Positions 24,213-33,486 of a stretch of 64,000 nucleotides of DNA are shown here, in pieces (the stretch's first letter is position 1; every line of letters starts with the position of its first letter). Source of the stretch: Paenibacillus rubinfantis (GTDB lineage: Bacteria; Bacillota; Bacilli; Paenibacillales; Paenibacillaceae); NCBI RefSeq assembly GCF_001486505.1, contig NZ_LN909066.1, positions 75,795 to 139,794 on the forward strand, given 5' to 3'. Below the pieces are notes generated by a model. It searched no databases. It was given only the letters and a program-made list of their open reading frames with translations, and had not been told where the DNA came from. The translations under genes and the position numbers were made by a program.

Positions 24213-24395
24213 TAACGGACTTCACGGACCTTATTTAGTTGATTTCGTGCTTGTAAAAAAACTAACGGACCCCAAGGACGTTATTTCCCTTTGTTTTGCC
24301 TCAAAAGAAGCAAATCAAGGGATATAAGGTCCCTGGAGTCCGTTACCACTCGTTTACATGCGTTCTAGCTCAAATAAGGTCATCTGAGTCCGTTA
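24213..24395. repeat. Array of four 24-bp repeats, two direct and two inverted
   Basis: The gap 24101-24412 holds no gene. Copies start TAACGGAC and end CCTTATTT (or GTTATTT) at 24213-24236 and 24262-24285 on the plus strand, and as their reverse complement at 24322-24345 and 24372-24395. Starts within each pair are about 50 bp apart. The middle spacer itself is an inverted repeat (CCCTT ... AAGGG with TTTGC/GCAAA inside), so the entire array is a large imperfect palindrome. Confidence 0.8.
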
Positions 24396-24412
24396 TATCT
24401 GACGAGGGGTCA

Positions 24413-24973
24413 TCAGATCATCTCCAACCGAGGCCAGCGGCTAAGCCAGGCTTTGCCATCTACCCGTTCCCGGAACGCACCATGATCGTGAAAATACGGA
24501 CCTTGGCGAACTTGGAGCAACAAAAGGTCGTCCAGCCCCAATGGCGCGATCAGCTCGACCTCCCCCACTGCGTTTAGGCGCGCCCCAACCGCCGTCGCGG
24601 TTTCGGGCCAATGCCGCATCGCGTCCTCGACCGAAAGGTATGGCGCCGTACCGTTGCGTAAATGCATACGCGCCTGATTTTTCGCGGACCAATTCAGCCG
24701 AGGATTATGTTCACACAACCAGGCGTCGTAGGCTTTCTCCGCTTCTTCCTCCAGGCACGCCAGATCATAATACAGAACGTCCACATCGTGAAGCGGCGTC
24801 CGTTCGGTATAGCCATGCAGCATATCCCAAACAAAGTTGCGGATATATCCGGCGGCGATGCAGCCCTGAGGCAGCCCCAGCTCTGCAACGAGCCGCAGAT
24901 CGGCCATCATGTCAGGCTGCCTCTGGATTGCCTCGCGTAAATCGGCTGCCCCCGCAATCGTAAGCATCTTCAA
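24413..24973 (-). CDS. Nucleotidyltransferase family protein (NTP_transf_6/DUF925 type)
   Basis: 186 aa. The family motifs are GCIAAGYIRNFVWDMLHGY near residue 38 and the acidic HDVDVLYYD near 62, followed by the NPRLNWSAKNQARMH segment near 90 and SVEDAMRHWPETATAVGARL near 115. This matches the small PF06042 family, bacterial predicted nucleotidyltransferases of unknown target. Its TTG/ATG start overlaps the stop of the MFS gene, implying coupling. Confidence 0.83.
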   Translation of the reverse strand: MKMLTIAGAADLREAIQRQPDMMADLRLVAELGLPQGCIAAGYIRNFVWDMLHGYTERTPLHDVDVLYYDLACLEEEAEKAYDAWLCEHNPRLNWSAKNQARMHLRNGTAPYLSVEDAMRHWPETATAVGARLNAVGEVELIAPLGLDDLLLLQVRQGPYFHDHGAFRERVDGKAWLSRWPRLEMI

Positions 24974-26214
24974 CTCCCCGCCTCCTGCTGCTTTAATGCC
25001 TCATCCTTCGGCAACAATACCGCAAGCAGACCGATCAGCGGCAGTAAAGAGCAGACCTGCATGATAAACAGAATGCCGGCCTGGTCGGCAAAGTTCCCCA
25101 GCACGGCGGAACCTAACCCGCCAAGGCCAAACGACAAGCCAAAGAACAGGCCCGAGACCAGCCCCACTTTGCCCGGCACTAGCTCCTGTGCATAGACAAC
25201 GATGATTGAAAAGGCCGAGGACATAATAAAGCCGGCAATGACAACCAGCACGCCCGACCAGAACAAGTTCGCGTAGGGCAACAGCAGCGAAAATGGCGCT
25301 GTCCCAAGAATGGATACCCAGATGATGTTGCGCCGGCCGTAACGATCCGCCATCGGCCCGCCAAAAAAGGTGCCGACCGCCGCCGCAGCCAAAAAGGCAA
25401 AGATGTACCATTGGGCCGTCTCCTTCGCGACACCGTAATGGTCCATGAGGAAAAACGAATAAAACGTCGAAATGCTAATCGAATAGACGTTTTTGGAGAA
25501 CAGGAGCAGGACCAGCACGGTGATCGCCAGAATGACTTTGCCCCGGCTGAGGCTGCTCTTTGGACGAGCGGCTGCGCCTGAATCCGCTGAACCTGCGACC
25601 CGGGGCTTGCGCGGCTTTAGATCCTGCCCGCCGTACCATTTTGCCACGAAAAATTGAATGACAATCGCAGCGACCGCCGCCAAGGCGAACCAGGCCACAC
25701 TGGTCTGACCCAAAGGGATAAAAATCAAAGCGGACATAATTGGCCCTAGTGAAGCGCCGAGGTTCCCGCCAACTTGAAAGATGGACTGCGCCAGCCCGCG
25801 TCTCGGACCTGCCGCCAAATAAGCGACGCGCGACGACTCCGGATGAAACACCGACGATCCTAGCCCGATCGAAGTCACCGCCAACAGGATGAAGGGATAA
25901 CTTGGGGCAAAGGCCAGCATCACGATGCCTGCGAGCGTAAAGCAAACCCCCAGCGGCAGGATATACGGCCGGGGACGAACATCGGAGTACAAACCAACCA
26001 AGGGCTGAAAGACGGAAGCCGTCATGTTCATGGCGAACGAAATCCAGCCGATTTGGCCATAGGATAACAGGAGCGATTCACGCAAAACCGGAAACAAGGC
26101 GGGAATCGCCGATTGCATCGTGTCGTTTAACAAATGCACGGTGCTGATCGCAAAAAGGATCGGGTAGACCGTTAATGCAGGATTTGCCGCTTTGACGGCA
26201 GTTGACTGGTTCAT
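24970..26214 (-). CDS. MFS transporter, fosmidomycin-resistance (Fsr) type
   Basis: 414 aa with twelve helices. The N-terminal HLLNDTMQSAIPALFPVLRES and GLGSSVFHPESSRVAYLAAG are the typical Fsr-family segments, the latter with the FHPE motif. The second half has GGPMADRYGRRNIIWVS. Such proteins export fosmidomycin and other drugs in other bacteria, but specificity is not given by sequence. Start behind GTGAGG. It overlaps the nucleotidyltransferase gene by four bases. Confidence 0.82.
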   Translation of the reverse strand: MNQSTAVKAANPALTVYPILFAISTVHLLNDTMQSAIPALFPVLRESLLLSYGQIGWISFAMNMTASVFQPLVGLYSDVRPRPYILPLGVCFTLAGIVMLAFAPSYPFILLAVTSIGLGSSVFHPESSRVAYLAAGPRRGLAQSIFQVGGNLGASLGPIMSALIFIPLGQTSVAWFALAAVAAIVIQFFVAKWYGGQDLKPRKPRVAGSADSGAAARPKSSLSRGKVILAITVLVLLLFSKNVYSISISTFYSFFLMDHYGVAKETAQWYIFAFLAAAAVGTFFGGPMADRYGRRNIIWVSILGTAPFSLLLPYANLFWSGVLVVIAGFIMSSAFSIIVVYAQELVPGKVGLVSGLFFGLSFGLGGLGSAVLGNFADQAGILFIMQVCSLLPLIGLLAVLLPKDEALKQQEAGS

Positions 26215-26252
26215 CTTGACCTCACTTCATCTACATTGGAATGATGTTTCGA

Positions 26253-27107
26253 TTATTTCGGAATGTTTTTATCCGGATCTGACCCAAAGCGCTGATTGCG
26301 GTTTAACTCGTCGATCGCCTGAATGTCCTCCGCGCTCAATTCGAAATCAAAAACATCGGCATTTTCGATGATCCGCGCTTCACGCACTGATTTCGGAATC
26401 GTCACTACGCCAAGCTGCAAATCCCAGCGTAAAATGACCTGAGCAACGGTCTTGCCATATTTGGCGGCAATGCCTTGCAAAATCTCATGCTCGAGCAAAT
26501 TACCTTGGCCCAGCGGCGACCAGGCTTCTAACTGAATGCCTTTCTCCAGGCAGTAGCGGAGCAAGTCCTTCTGGGTCAAGTAAGGATGGAACTCAACTTG
26601 GTTGACGGCAGGCACAATCTTCGCTTCGGACAACAAATCCTCCAAATGATGGATCTGGAAGTTGCTAACCCCAATCGCGCGGACTTTGCCTTCGGCATAC
26701 ACTTTTTCGAGCGCCCGCCACGTGTCCTTGTATTTCCCCTTCACCGGCCAATGCACCAGGAACAAGTCCAAATAGTCGAGCCCCAAGCGCTTCAGACTGT
26801 CATCAAAAGACTTCAATGTGGTCTCATACCCCTGATCCGAATTCCAAACCTTCGACGTAATAAACAGGTCTTCCCTTCGGAGACCGTTCTCCTTCAGCGC
26901 CTCCCGGACGCCTTGACCCACGCCTTCCTCATTGCGGTAAGCGGAAGCGGTGTCAATACTGCGGTACCCGGCGCGGATCGCGGCCTTTACGGCCTGCACG
27001 ACTTCATCGCCTTCTTTGGCTAAATAGACGCCGAGTCCAAGCCAGGGCATGTGAACTTCATTGTTTAGCGTAACGGTTTCCTGCAAATGATTAGGCAAAG
27101 TTGACAT
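26253..27107 (-). CDS. Aldo/keto reductase
   Basis: 284 aa, start behind AGGAGGACTCG. The catalytic tetrad of the family is present: SIDTASAYRNEEGVG (Asp and Tyr), ITSKVW (Lys) and LVHWPVKG (His). NADPH-binding residues appear in IPKSVREARIIENADVFDF near the C-terminus. It resembles YvgN/2,5-diketo-gluconate-reductase-like enzymes acting on small aldehydes such as methylglyoxal. Cytoplasmic, transcribed alone. Confidence 0.9.
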   Translation of the reverse strand: MSTLPNHLQETVTLNNEVHMPWLGLGVYLAKEGDEVVQAVKAAIRAGYRSIDTASAYRNEEGVGQGVREALKENGLRREDLFITSKVWNSDQGYETTLKSFDDSLKRLGLDYLDLFLVHWPVKGKYKDTWRALEKVYAEGKVRAIGVSNFQIHHLEDLLSEAKIVPAVNQVEFHPYLTQKDLLRYCLEKGIQLEAWSPLGQGNLLEHEILQGIAAKYGKTVAQVILRWDLQLGVVTIPKSVREARIIENADVFDFELSAEDIQAIDELNRNQRFGSDPDKNIPK

Positions 27108-27186
27108 CAGACGAGTCCTCCTTTGATTCAGGCGATTTCTGGTAATATCCTACCTCAAAAGCGCCGGGATGAACAGAGAACAAACG

Positions 27187-27216
27187 TAAAAGGCCGCCCG
27201 AAGGCAGCCTCACGAG
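27187..27216 (-). terminator. Terminator after the ECF sigma gene
   Basis: GGCTGCC and GGGCGGCC pair around a TTC loop, followed by TTTT on the minus strand. Confidence 0.7.
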
Positions 27217-27232
27217 AATAAAATATAGATAA

Positions 27233-27724
27233 TCAGGCCGTTTCCCGAGACCGGCGCAGCTTTTGCCTCGCGCGGTACAACAGGATTTTGAAATGGGATA
27301 ACGTGATACCCATAAGATCCGCCGACTCCTGATAGGAGAAGCCATGCACGTCATACAGGAGCACCGCATGCTGCTGATTTGGTTGGAGCAAAGACAGCTG
27401 TGCGTAGAGCTCCCGGCGGTTTTCCTCACCAAGCACGGATTTCTCCGGCGTATCATCACTCGGATAACGGTGGAAAAATTCATTTTCATACGAGGACGAC
27501 CGGCTTTCCTTCCGCAGCAAGTCGATATAAGCGTTATGGGCAACGCGAAGCAACCAGGCTTTAGCCCTTTTTCCCTCCGCTTCGTGCAGGTGGATCAGTG
27601 CCCGACAAAAGGTCTCCTGCATCAAGTCCTCAGCGATATGCGAGTTGCGGCACATACTATACAAATATCGAAATACGTCATTTTTATATTCGCGGTAAAG
27701 CAAATCCATAGAACGAGACTTCAT
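27233..27724 (-). CDS. ECF-type RNA polymerase sigma factor
   Basis: 163 aa with sigma region 2 (DVFRYLYSMCRNSHIAEDLMQETFCRAL) and region 4 (HGFSYQESADLMGITLSHFKILLYRARQKL). There is no region 3, as expected for the ECF group. No anti-sigma factor follows; the next minus-strand gene is the aldo/keto reductase after a terminator. Its signal is therefore unknown; some orphan ECF factors of Bacillales are controlled by distant genes. Confidence 0.87.
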   Translation of the reverse strand: MKSRSMDLLYREYKNDVFRYLYSMCRNSHIAEDLMQETFCRALIHLHEAEGKRAKAWLLRVAHNAYIDLLRKESRSSSYENEFFHRYPSDDTPEKSVLGEENRRELYAQLSLLQPNQQHAVLLYDVHGFSYQESADLMGITLSHFKILLYRARQKLRRSRETA

Positions 27725-27863
27725 GATTGATTCCTCACTTTCTCCCGACTTTCAGGCAAGGCTGTCTTTATCTTCGCCTTACTTAATCCATTATGCCGAA
27801 TAGAGTTTGCGTCCCGACTAAGAAATTGTTAAGTTTTCCTTAAGAATTTACTGCGTTTTCCTT

Positions 27864-27892
27864 AAACAAAAAGACGCCTTTCGGCGCCTGCT
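27864..27892 (-). terminator. Terminator after the first two-component operon
   Basis: GGCGCC and GGCGTC pair around a GAAA tetraloop, followed by TTTTTG on the minus strand. Confidence 0.7.
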
Positions 27893-27909
27893 GCAAATCT
27901 GGATGAAAA

Positions 27910-29001
27910 TTACGCACCGTCCCGGTGTAGACGGACGATAAACGAAGTGCGATACTCGTTGCTTTCCACCGAGATCCCACCTTGATGCAAAACGACGATA
28001 TGCTTGGCGATCGCCAGGCCGATGCCCGAACCGCCCGTTTGGGAAGCACGCGACTTCTCAACGCGGTAGAATCGATCGAACAGGTGCGGCAAGTCCGCCG
28101 TTGGAATCGGGTCGCCGTAATTCACGACCTCCGTCACGATCTCATCGCCTTCCTGCCAGCCGCGAATGTCCAAATACTTGCCGTCGTGCCCATACCGGAT
28201 CGCATTGGTGATCAGGTTCTCATAGACCCGGCGAAGCTTGTCCCCGTCCGCCTGAACGTACAGCGGTCCCTGCAGGTACAGCCGGCACTCCATGCCATTC
28301 TCCTGCAGCTGCCAGCCGAAGTGAGCGGCCATCTGATGGAGCATCTCCGCGAGATTAATCCGCGTGATCTGCAGCTTCATCTCTTTGTTTTGCATCCGGG
28401 TATATTCGAACAAGTCCTGCAGAAGCTGCTTCAATCGAAGCGACTCCTCGTAGGCCATGTTGACGTAGTAGCGCAGCTCAACCTCGTCGCGGTAACGGTC
28501 TTGCTCGATCAGTCCCAAATATCCGGTAATCGAAGTGAGCGGCGTACGCAAATCATGGGACACGTTGGTGATGAGTTCATTTTTCGTCTGCTCCGCCCGG
28601 CGTTCGTCTTCAATGGAAGTTCGCAGCCTTTCGATCATCCGGTTGATGTCGGTGGCCAGCTGACCTAGTTGGCCCACGTTCTCCACAGGAATTTTCCGGG
28701 TGGAGCCTACTTCGATTTTATGTACTTCCTCAATCAGTTGCTCCAGGTATCGCTTCTCTTGGCGACGGAGGCTCCGCCGGTAAAAATACAACGCAAACAA
28801 CATGAGAATCGGTACACCGGTCAAATAATACGCTTCCGGGAAACCGATATTCTGATTAATCCACACCACCAAGGAGTATACCGTTGTGCTCGGGAAGAAA
28901 AAGAAGAACAACCGCGCCACCAAAATGAGCAAAAACAACGCAATTAACGAAGCGACGATCGTCCAAAACAACCAGGCCAAGAAACGCAGGCTAGCTTTCA
29001 A
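27910..29001 (-). CDS. Sensor histidine kinase (VanS-like)
   Basis: 363 aa. Two membrane helices (about 8-35 and 58-75) enclose a very short extracytoplasmic loop, so it probably senses the membrane or a partner protein. A HAMP-like linker leads to the HisKA box NVSHDLRTPLTSITGYLGLI near residue 150 and the ATP-binding N, G1, G2 boxes (NLITNAIRYG, GDPIPTADL, GGSGIGLAIAK). Start is a TTG overlapping the end of the response regulator, so the pair is coupled. The layout recalls VanS-type kinases; no resistance genes are adjacent, so the target is unknown. Confidence 0.88.
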   Translation of the reverse strand: MKASLRFLAWLFWTIVASLIALFLLILVARLFFFFFPSTTVYSLVVWINQNIGFPEAYYLTGVPILMLFALYFYRRSLRRQEKRYLEQLIEEVHKIEVGSTRKIPVENVGQLGQLATDINRMIERLRTSIEDERRAEQTKNELITNVSHDLRTPLTSITGYLGLIEQDRYRDEVELRYYVNMAYEESLRLKQLLQDLFEYTRMQNKEMKLQITRINLAEMLHQMAAHFGWQLQENGMECRLYLQGPLYVQADGDKLRRVYENLITNAIRYGHDGKYLDIRGWQEGDEIVTEVVNYGDPIPTADLPHLFDRFYRVEKSRASQTGGSGIGLAIAKHIVVLHQGGISVESNEYRTSFIVRLHRDGA

Positions 29002-29695
29002 GTTTGTAGCCGACCCCCCACACGGTACGGATCAGCTTCTCCCCGTCCATTTCCTTCTCCAGCTTGTCCCGGAGACGGCTGATGTGCACCGTTACGGAAT
29101 TGCTGCTGTCTAGATATTTATCCTTCCAGATCAGCTCGAAGATCTCCTCGGAACCAAACACTCGCCCGGGATGGCTGGCCAGCAGATGCAGAATACCAAA
29201 TTCGATGGGCGTCAGCTTCAACGGGTTCCCGTCGACGGTCGCTGTATGCGTCTCTTTGTCGATTGAAAGCGAGGCGATCCGGATGATGTGCTCCTGCGGC
29301 GGCTGCGGGGCTCCCGGCGGCTGTGCCGCGTAGGAGGAGCGGCGAAGCAGCGATTTGACACGGGCGACCAGCTCCAGCGGATTAAACGGCTTCACCATAT
29401 AATCATCCGCTCCGGTCATCAACCCGGTTATCTTGTCCATATCCCCGTCTTTCGCGCTTAGCATTAAGATCGGCGTTGTGTGTGTTTCGCGGATTTTCAT
29501 GCAGACGGAGATGCCGTCAAGCCCGGGGAGCATCACGTCAAGAATCACCAAATCCACCTCATCCTGATCGGTGATTTCCAGCGCCCGCAAGCCGTCCTCC
29601 GCCTTCAGCACTTCATAACCTTCATTCGTTAAATATATTTCGATCAGTTTTGCTATTTTATCATCATCATCGACAATCAAAATACGTTTACTCAT
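28991..29695 (-). CDS. OmpR/PhoB-family response regulator (VanR-like)
   Basis: 234 aa from ATG 29695. The receiver has ILIVDDDDKIAKL, phospho-acceptor Asp in VDLVILDVMLPGLDG, Thr/Ser in ILMLSAKD and Lys in YMVKPFNPLELV. The winged-helix output domain ends with SVTVHISRLRDKLE and IRTVWGVGYKLES. Partner kinase is the overlapping gene downstream. A Pro/Gln-rich linker of about 15 residues between the domains is longer than average. Confidence 0.9.
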   Translation of the reverse strand: MSKRILIVDDDDKIAKLIEIYLTNEGYEVLKAEDGLRALEITDQDEVDLVILDVMLPGLDGISVCMKIRETHTTPILMLSAKDGDMDKITGLMTGADDYMVKPFNPLELVARVKSLLRRSSYAAQPPGAPQPPQEHIIRIASLSIDKETHTATVDGNPLKLTPIEFGILHLLASHPGRVFGSEEIFELIWKDKYLDSSNSVTVHISRLRDKLEKEMDGEKLIRTVWGVGYKLES

Positions 29696-29798
29696 TAACC
29701 GAATCATCCTTTATTTGAGCTGGTTAGACACGAGTACAGTTACATCATACCATGTCTTCTGCCCCCAGATACAAATAAAAGGTTACAATTTCCCCCGG

Positions 29799-30863
29799 TT
29801 ATGGTTTCCAGCGGAAGGGGATCGCGACCTTGAAACTCGAACCCTTCCCAGGCTCAGAGGTCACGGTAATCTCTCCTTCATGAATGTCCACGATTTTTTT
29901 GACGATCGACAGTCCCAGCCCGCTGCCCCCGCTGCTGCGCGTACGAGATTTGTCGGCTTTGTAGAAACGCTCAAAGATATGAACCCGTTCCGATTCCGAC
30001 ATCCCCATCCCGTTATCCGTCACCGTGACCACCGCCCGATCCGCCTCAGAGGTCAGGGAAACCGCAATCTCCCCGCCTTCCGGTGTAAACTTGATGCTGT
30101 TGTGCAGCAAATTCATCCATACTTGGCTGAGCAGGTCCTCGGCACCTTCCACCTCCAGGCTGCTTACCTCCAGCTGAATCTGGATGTTTTTAGCAAGCCA
30201 CTGAGGTTCGCAGGCCAGCACCACATGTTGCAGTTGACGGTCAAGCCGAAACCGATTCGTTTGCAGCGAGCCCCGGTCCGCCTCGAGGGAGGAGAGCTTC
30301 AATAGATTATCGCTCATCTGCGATAAGCGGCGGCTTTCCGACTCGATAATCTCCAGGTAATGGTTGCGTTTCTCCGGAGACAAGTCCGGTCTACGCAAGG
30401 CTCTGGCAAACCCGCGGATCGAAGTCAACGGCGATTGGATTTCGTGCGACACGTTGGAAATAAAGTCCTGCCGCATCGTTTCCATTTGCCCCAAAGCCCC
30501 AGCCATTTCGTTAATGCTGTTTACGATGGTTTCAAACTCCCGCATCCGCTCGAAACCAACGATCCGAACCGTGAAATCCCCTTTTGCGATACGGCGAATC
30601 CCGTCGATAATAATATTCAGCGTCTTCAGTTGATGAGGTCGGAACAGGAGGGATAGCAGCAAAACGAGCAGGAAAGAGATCACAACCCCAAGCATCACAT
30701 TTATCAGATCGATGATATAAGCGGAGAAAGGAGGCTCAGCGATTCGGTAAATCGCCGAGGTGATCCAACGGGCAGCCGACCAGGTCGCGCCAAAACTAAC
30801 GAGGATGACCAGCACCTGACCGATGCGGAGTAAAAACTTGACTAATTTCCTCCAAAAGGTCAA
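29799..30863 (-). CDS. Sensor histidine kinase with HAMP domain
   Basis: 354 aa. Two membrane helices close together near residues 15-40 and 50-72, then a HAMP domain (RPHQLKTLNIIIDGIRRIAKGDF), HisKA box FISNVSHEIQSPLTSIRGFA near 145 and HATPase motifs (NLLHNSIKFT, DNGMGMS, GGSGLGLSIVKKI). Start TTG overlaps the regulator stop (TTGA). It is the third gene of an operon with an ABC exporter and a regulator. It probably senses the state of the membrane or transporter load; signal unknown. Confidence 0.9.
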   Translation of the reverse strand: MTFWRKLVKFLLRIGQVLVILVSFGATWSAARWITSAIYRIAEPPFSAYIIDLINVMLGVVISFLLVLLLSLLFRPHQLKTLNIIIDGIRRIAKGDFTVRIVGFERMREFETIVNSINEMAGALGQMETMRQDFISNVSHEIQSPLTSIRGFARALRRPDLSPEKRNHYLEIIESESRRLSQMSDNLLKLSSLEADRGSLQTNRFRLDRQLQHVVLACEPQWLAKNIQIQLEVSSLEVEGAEDLLSQVWMNLLHNSIKFTPEGGEIAVSLTSEADRAVVTVTDNGMGMSESERVHIFERFYKADKSRTRSSGGSGLGLSIVKKIVDIHEGEITVTSEPGKGSSFKVAIPFRWKP

Positions 30864-31540
30864 GGTTCACCCACCTCCAACCGATAGCCAAGACCGCGGA
30901 TCGTACGGATTTTGAAACCAAAGGTTTCCTCGGGAAACCGCTCGCGCAACCGATTGATATGCACATCCAACGTACGCTCATTCCCCTCGAAATCGTATCC
31001 CCAAATTTCCTCGATCAACTGCTCACGGGTGAGGGTTCGCCCGGCATGGCTGCCCAGCTTAAACAGCAACTCGAACTCCTTAAGCGGCAATGTGATGCTG
31101 CCTTGACCGCTGTCTACTTCAAATGTTTTGCGGTTCATCCGCAGGGCGCCGATCGTCACGGTTTGCGAGATCGACACCTGATACCGCTTGAGCAGCGCCT
31201 TCACCCGGGCGACAAGCTCTGCGGGTTCAAACGGTTTGACGAGGTAATCGTCCGTACCCAACTCAAACCCCTTGACCACCTGTCGGGTTTCCCCCTTTGC
31301 CGTTACCATCAGCAACGGCATGTCATAATATCGGCGCAGCTCCCGGCAGAGGTCCCAGCCGTCCATCTCCGGCATCATGATGTCCAAAATGACCATGTCC
31401 ACCTTTTCCGTTTCCACCAGAGTGAGCGCCTCGCGTCCATTCTCAGCTTCCAACACCTGGTCCATGCCAGCCTCCTCCAGGAACAAGCGAACCAGCTCCC
31501 GAATATGCTGATCATCGTCAACCACGAGAATTTTAGCCAC
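30860..31540 (-). CDS. OmpR/PhoB-family response regulator
   Basis: 226 aa, GTG start behind GAAGGGAAGGATC, overlapping the ABC exporter gene. The receiver has ILVVDDDQHIREL, VDMVILDIMMPEMDG with the phospho-Asp, LMVTAKGE and YLVKPFEPAELV; the output winged helix ends RTLDVHINRLRERF and IRTIRGLGYRLEVG. It pairs with the kinase that follows and may control the exporter operon itself. Confidence 0.91.
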   Translation of the reverse strand: MAKILVVDDDQHIRELVRLFLEEAGMDQVLEAENGREALTLVETEKVDMVILDIMMPEMDGWDLCRELRRYYDMPLLMVTAKGETRQVVKGFELGTDDYLVKPFEPAELVARVKALLKRYQVSISQTVTIGALRMNRKTFEVDSGQGSITLPLKEFELLFKLGSHAGRTLTREQLIEEIWGYDFEGNERTLDVHINRLRERFPEETFGFKIRTIRGLGYRLEVGEP

Positions 31541-33365
31541 GATCCTTCCCTTCTTCCTCGTTCGTGAACTCCTCCGTCAAATCACTAGCTGCGGCAATGT
31601 GCAATTGCTGCGAGGCAAACTCGCGGTACATCGCGTGCTGGTGCAGTAACTGCTCATGCGATCCCCGCCCCGTTACTTTTCCTTTCTCGATAAAAATCAG
31701 CTGATCCGCCCCAACGACAGTGGAGAGCCGGTGCGCGATAACAATGGTCGTCCGGCCGTGCATCAGATTTTTCAGCGCTTTCTGCACGACAATTTCCGAC
31801 CGGCTGTCCAAGCTGGAGGTCGCTTCGTCCAGCATCAGGATTTTGGGGTCGCGCAGGAGAGCCCGCGCAATGGCGATCCGTTGACGCTGTCCGCCGGACA
31901 GCTTAACCCCGCGTTCACCGACATCGGTATCGAACCCGTTGGGCAGCTCGGCGATAAATCCGTCGGCGTATGCCATCTCCGCCGCTCTTTTCAGCTCCGC
32001 TTCGCTGACTTCGCGCTCGATGCCATAGCGGAGATTCTCGCGGATCGTTCCGGCGATGATCGGGCTTTCCTGGGAGACGTAACCAATCATGCCGCGCCAG
32101 GAGCGAAGCGAAAACGAATCGACCGGCTCGTCACCCAGCCGGATGCTGCCTTGCTGCGGCACGTAAAACCGCTCCAGCAATGAGAATAACGTCGTTTTGC
32201 CGCCACCGCTGGGTCCAACAACCGCCGTAACCGTCCCCGGCTCCATCGTAAAGGACACCTCCCGCAGGACCGGCTCGTCCGGTTTATACCCAAAGGTTAC
32301 GCCGTCCACGATCAACGGACGATCGGCTTTTGTAATCTCTTCTCCTTGCCCAAAAGGCTCCTCCTCGGCATCCAGCGTCTGGAGAATCCGCTCCGTAGCC
32401 CCTTTTGCTTTCTGCAGCTGGGTGAAAAACGTCGTTAGCTGCGTCATTGGCATCACAATTTGAACAAGATATAGAATAAACGCCACCAGTTCACCGGCGG
32501 TCAACCCACCGCTCGCCACCTGCATCCCGCCGTAACCAATCACCACGACGAGCAGCATCATCATAACGAAGGCCATAAACGGACTGATCCAGGCCATCAC
32601 TTTGCCTTCTCGTACACCAAAAGACAGCAGCTTACCGATGGCTTGGCTGCCGCTTTCGTATTCCTGCCGCTCCGCGTTGGACGATTTAACCAGCCTGATT
32701 TCCGACAGCACCTGGCTTAAGACCGCCGTAAAGGATGCCGTCTCGTCCTGCATGGCCAGCGAGATTTTATACATCGTCCGGCCGAGCGGCACGAGAATCA
32801 AAGCGGCCAACGGAATCACCGCAAGCATCACCAAGGTCATTTTCCAATTCAAATAAAACAGGACGACCACCGCGCCAAGAATCGAAATAATTCCGCTGAT
32901 AAAGCCGGCGACTTGCTCGGAAATTAACGATTTGATGATCCCGGTGTCGTTGGTCATCCGGCTGACCGACTCCCCGGTCCGATGGTTGTCAAAATAGGAC
33001 ACCGGCAACCGGAGCAGCTTCTTCCACAAACGGTCCCGCAAACTGGCGACCATACGTTGTCCGGTATAGTTCAGCAGAAAGATCGATAAACCCGAAGCGA
33101 CGGACATCCCGATAAACGCGGCCCCGATCCAAACGATTTGCATCCCGCTGATCGAGGACAGCGAAAAGCCGTCAACGAGATTCTTCGTGAACATTGGGAT
33201 CACGAGGCTGACCAACGTCGACAGCAGGCTAAGAACGATCGCAACGGCAAACAGCGGCAGCGGCGGCTTCGTTTCCCGCAGCAGACGAAAAAACGCCTTT
33301 GAGCTAGCTCCGTTTTTACTCACGTTAGGCTCTCTATCCATTACATTAGATTTCATCCTTGGCAT
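31533..33365 (-). CDS. ABC exporter, fused membrane and ATPase domains (BmrA/MsbA type)
   Basis: 610 aa. Six membrane helices in the first 330 residues, with the TGESVSRMTNDTGIIKSLI coupling region typical of type IV exporters, then the ATPase with Walker A VVGPSGGGKTTLFSLLE, Q-loop YVSQESPI, signature KLSGGQRQRIAIARALL, Walker B ILMLDEATSSLD and the switch His in VIAHRLSTV. It is a homodimer half-transporter exporting lipids, drugs or peptides. First gene of the exporter-regulator-kinase operon; overlap with the regulator indicates coupling. Start at 33365 follows GAGGAAAGGGAAGAG. Confidence 0.9.
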   Translation of the reverse strand: MPRMKSNVMDREPNVSKNGASSKAFFRLLRETKPPLPLFAVAIVLSLLSTLVSLVIPMFTKNLVDGFSLSSISGMQIVWIGAAFIGMSVASGLSIFLLNYTGQRMVASLRDRLWKKLLRLPVSYFDNHRTGESVSRMTNDTGIIKSLISEQVAGFISGIISILGAVVVLFYLNWKMTLVMLAVIPLAALILVPLGRTMYKISLAMQDETASFTAVLSQVLSEIRLVKSSNAERQEYESGSQAIGKLLSFGVREGKVMAWISPFMAFVMMMLLVVVIGYGGMQVASGGLTAGELVAFILYLVQIVMPMTQLTTFFTQLQKAKGATERILQTLDAEEEPFGQGEEITKADRPLIVDGVTFGYKPDEPVLREVSFTMEPGTVTAVVGPSGGGKTTLFSLLERFYVPQQGSIRLGDEPVDSFSLRSWRGMIGYVSQESPIIAGTIRENLRYGIEREVSEAELKRAAEMAYADGFIAELPNGFDTDVGERGVKLSGGQRQRIAIARALLRDPKILMLDEATSSLDSRSEIVVQKALKNLMHGRTTIVIAHRLSTVVGADQLIFIEKGKVTGRGSHEQLLHQHAMYREFASQQLHIAAASDLTEEFTNEEEGKDRG

Positions 33366-33486
33366 GTGTTTCTCTTCCCTTTCCTCTCGATCTCAAACAA
33401 GATAAGCCGGACAGTCCGGCTCTAGGAAAAAGACTACTTTCGGAATGTAAACTGAAGTTAAACGAGCGTAGCTTAAACGGCCAAAA

